A stretch of 64,000 nt of DNA, taken from assembly GCA_964059195.1 (NCBI GenBank), contig CAXKWD010000006.1, positions 6,874,530-6,938,529 on the forward strand, in the 5' to 3' direction. Positions 63,452 to 64,000 of this stretch are shown piece by piece. Numbering within the stretch: position 1 is the first letter of the stretch; every line of letters begins with the position of its first letter. The translations under genes were made by a program, and so were the position numbers. The notes below the pieces were generated by a model. That model was not told where the DNA came from and did not search any database. It worked only from the letters and a program-made list of their open reading frames with translations. This DNA is from Ectobius pallidus. Taxonomy: Eukaryota > Arthropoda > Insecta > Blattodea > Ectobiidae.

Positions 63452-63738
63452 GAGCCCACCCAATGTTTTTCAAAAGTTGGCGCCACTGCTGATAAACATT
63501 GATGCACCAAGTATGTACGAACCAGCTTTTGTTGATCACCATGGCAAAGTAACAAACACAAACAGCAAACCAAACCTAACCTCAAAATTGATCAGCTGAC
63601 TAATAACTAATAAATAATAATATTAGTGAAGTGATTTTATGAGTAGTGTACAAATTCTTATGAAACAGAAATTTGATGACTAATAAATAATATTATGAGT
63701 TCTAATATTATTAGCGAATTCTATGAAACAGGGCCCTG

Positions 63739-64000
63739 GAGTGCTCTGTTTACTACAGACAGGCCCTCCAATGACGACCGTTCAACGTCAGACAGCCAAA
63801 AATGAGTCTGCAGACCTCTTGCATGACCTAGCGGCCGACTGATAAAATACACACCAGCATATGAAACAAGGAAACAGCACTACAGCTGAGTCTACCCAGA
63901 AGGACAGGACATGAGGTGTAGTATAATATACATTTAGTTAGTTGTTTTAATTCATTTTTGCATACAAGACTTAGTTTTTGTTTATAATGCTGTTTTGCAT
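63739..64000 (+). other. Transporter/Harbinger unit copy 3, distal part
   Basis: GAGTGCTCTGTTTACTACAGAC matches 23,064-23,085 after the Harbinger insertion point, continues through TCAACGTCAGACAGCCAAAAATG and diverges after about 63,835. The remaining bases are AT-rich without a recognised feature. Confidence 0.5.

Larger units (their letters stand above)
59982..63496 (+). mobile_element. Non-autonomous hAT element with 8-bp TSD
   Basis: Body 59,990-63,488: starts CAGAGGCGCCAACTT and ends AAGTTGGCGCCACTG, 14 of 15 bases matching as inverted repeats. CTGATAAA flanks at 59,982-59,989 and 63,489-63,496. CAG-GGCG ends and 8-bp duplications define hAT elements. No hAT transposase inside; it holds other debris (CAGT and TA microsatellites, a Helitron-like end, a LINE tail, a large palindrome). 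GCCCACCCAAT occurs near both ends in direct orientation. Confidence 0.85.
59532..63599 (+). pseudogene. HARBI1-like transposase, truncated and interrupted
   Basis: ATG 59,532: acidic Ser-rich start, RFRLGFDTFQYVLDRIG, SPKQQLQIALHWLGSGVQYHCVSDMHGDSKATVCRTVHRVV, then CGIMDGTLI with the first catalytic Asp. The hAT inserts after CTGATAAA (59,989). At 63,489 the frame resumes as NIDAPSMYEPAFVDHHGK, exactly continuing the motif (IDAPs-neP-fvdRkg--S-N). It then degenerates and stops at 63,597-63,599, with the second Asp and the Glu missing. ORF sequence read past 59,991 into the hAT (to 60,038) is not transposase. Confidence 0.8.
59237..63738 (+). mobile_element. PIF/Harbinger element with CTG duplication, split by a hAT
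   Basis: Body 59,240-63,735; starts GGCCCTGTTTCATAGAA and ends TTCTATGAAACAGGGCC, flanked by CTG at 59,237-59,239 and 63,736-63,738 (3-bp TSD, the Harbinger hallmark). The uninterrupted site exists at 23,052-23,072. Both ends are packed with ATATTATTAGT-type and TTTCATA motifs, probably subterminal transposase sites. Without the hAT the element is only about 989 bp, so it is an internally deleted copy. Confidence 0.9.

Overview
This window looks like non-coding and transposon-derived DNA from a large, repeat-rich arthropod genome, most likely an insect. The evidence is the mix of spliced gene fragments with GT/AG introns, mariner, PIF/Harbinger, pogo/Tigger, piggyBac-like, hAT, Helitron, Penelope-like (PLE) and non-LTR elements, a tRNA-headed SINE, and widespread (TA)n and (TAA)n microsatellites. 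Nothing prokaryotic is present: no operons and no rRNA. I cannot name the species. No ordinary conserved host gene is complete here.

Layout. 1-2.0 kb: a chimeric repeat (3' end of a Mutator-like transposase joined to the RNase H end of a non-LTR retrotransposon). Two more copies lie at 27.5-29.5 kb and 30.7-32.2 kb. 2.27-5.23 kb: a DNA transposon with ~670-bp inverted arms and a TTTA target duplication, encoding only the N-terminal part of its transposase. 5.5-7.7 kb: Harbinger debris and a second degraded transposase family, repeated at 37.0-38.7 kb. 8.48-10.58 kb: an intact-looking two-exon Myb/SANT gene. 11.1-17.4 kb: a GC-rich stretch of small TATA-led ORFs that includes a broken BIR (IAP) domain. 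It is split by a 3.77-kb transposon of the same type as the 2.3-kb one, with a full-length transposase and an AGCC target duplication. 17.5-21 kb: a non-LTR RT remnant, Myb/SANT exons, tandem repeats and another TATA-led ORF sharing motifs with the 11-17 kb block. 21.4-27 kb: PLE, a sugar-transporter-like pseudogene next to a Harbinger N-terminus, and a Helitron. 32.2-33.5 kb: a mariner with one internal stop. 34.5-41 kb: PLE, pogo/Tigger, Harbinger and IS630-like remnants.

41.64-47.28 kb is the most unusual unit. Near-identical ~690-bp inverted arms each carry the same first-exon-like ORF pointing inward. They enclose a ~3.3-kb GC-rich, broken ORF that I read as a totivirus-like capsid remnant (endogenous viral element). 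51.3-55.2 kb: a minus-strand PLE inserted in a plus-strand PLE, itself holding a SINE with an 11-bp target duplication. 57-64 kb: two further copies of the transporter/Harbinger unit in opposite orientation. One is split by a Harbinger (CTG duplication, 59,240-63,735), which is split by a non-autonomous hAT (8-bp duplication, 59,990-63,488). The copy at 23.05 kb serves as the natural empty site for that Harbinger insertion.

The recognisable genes act mainly in transposition (transposases, RT, GIY-YIG and RNase H domains) with Myb/SANT DNA-binding partners of the kind Harbinger elements often carry. Almost all are fragments. The 787-residue transposase, the 125-residue Myb/SANT protein and the nearly intact mariner transposase are the best-preserved coding units. 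All family names come from motif recognition by eye; no database search was run.
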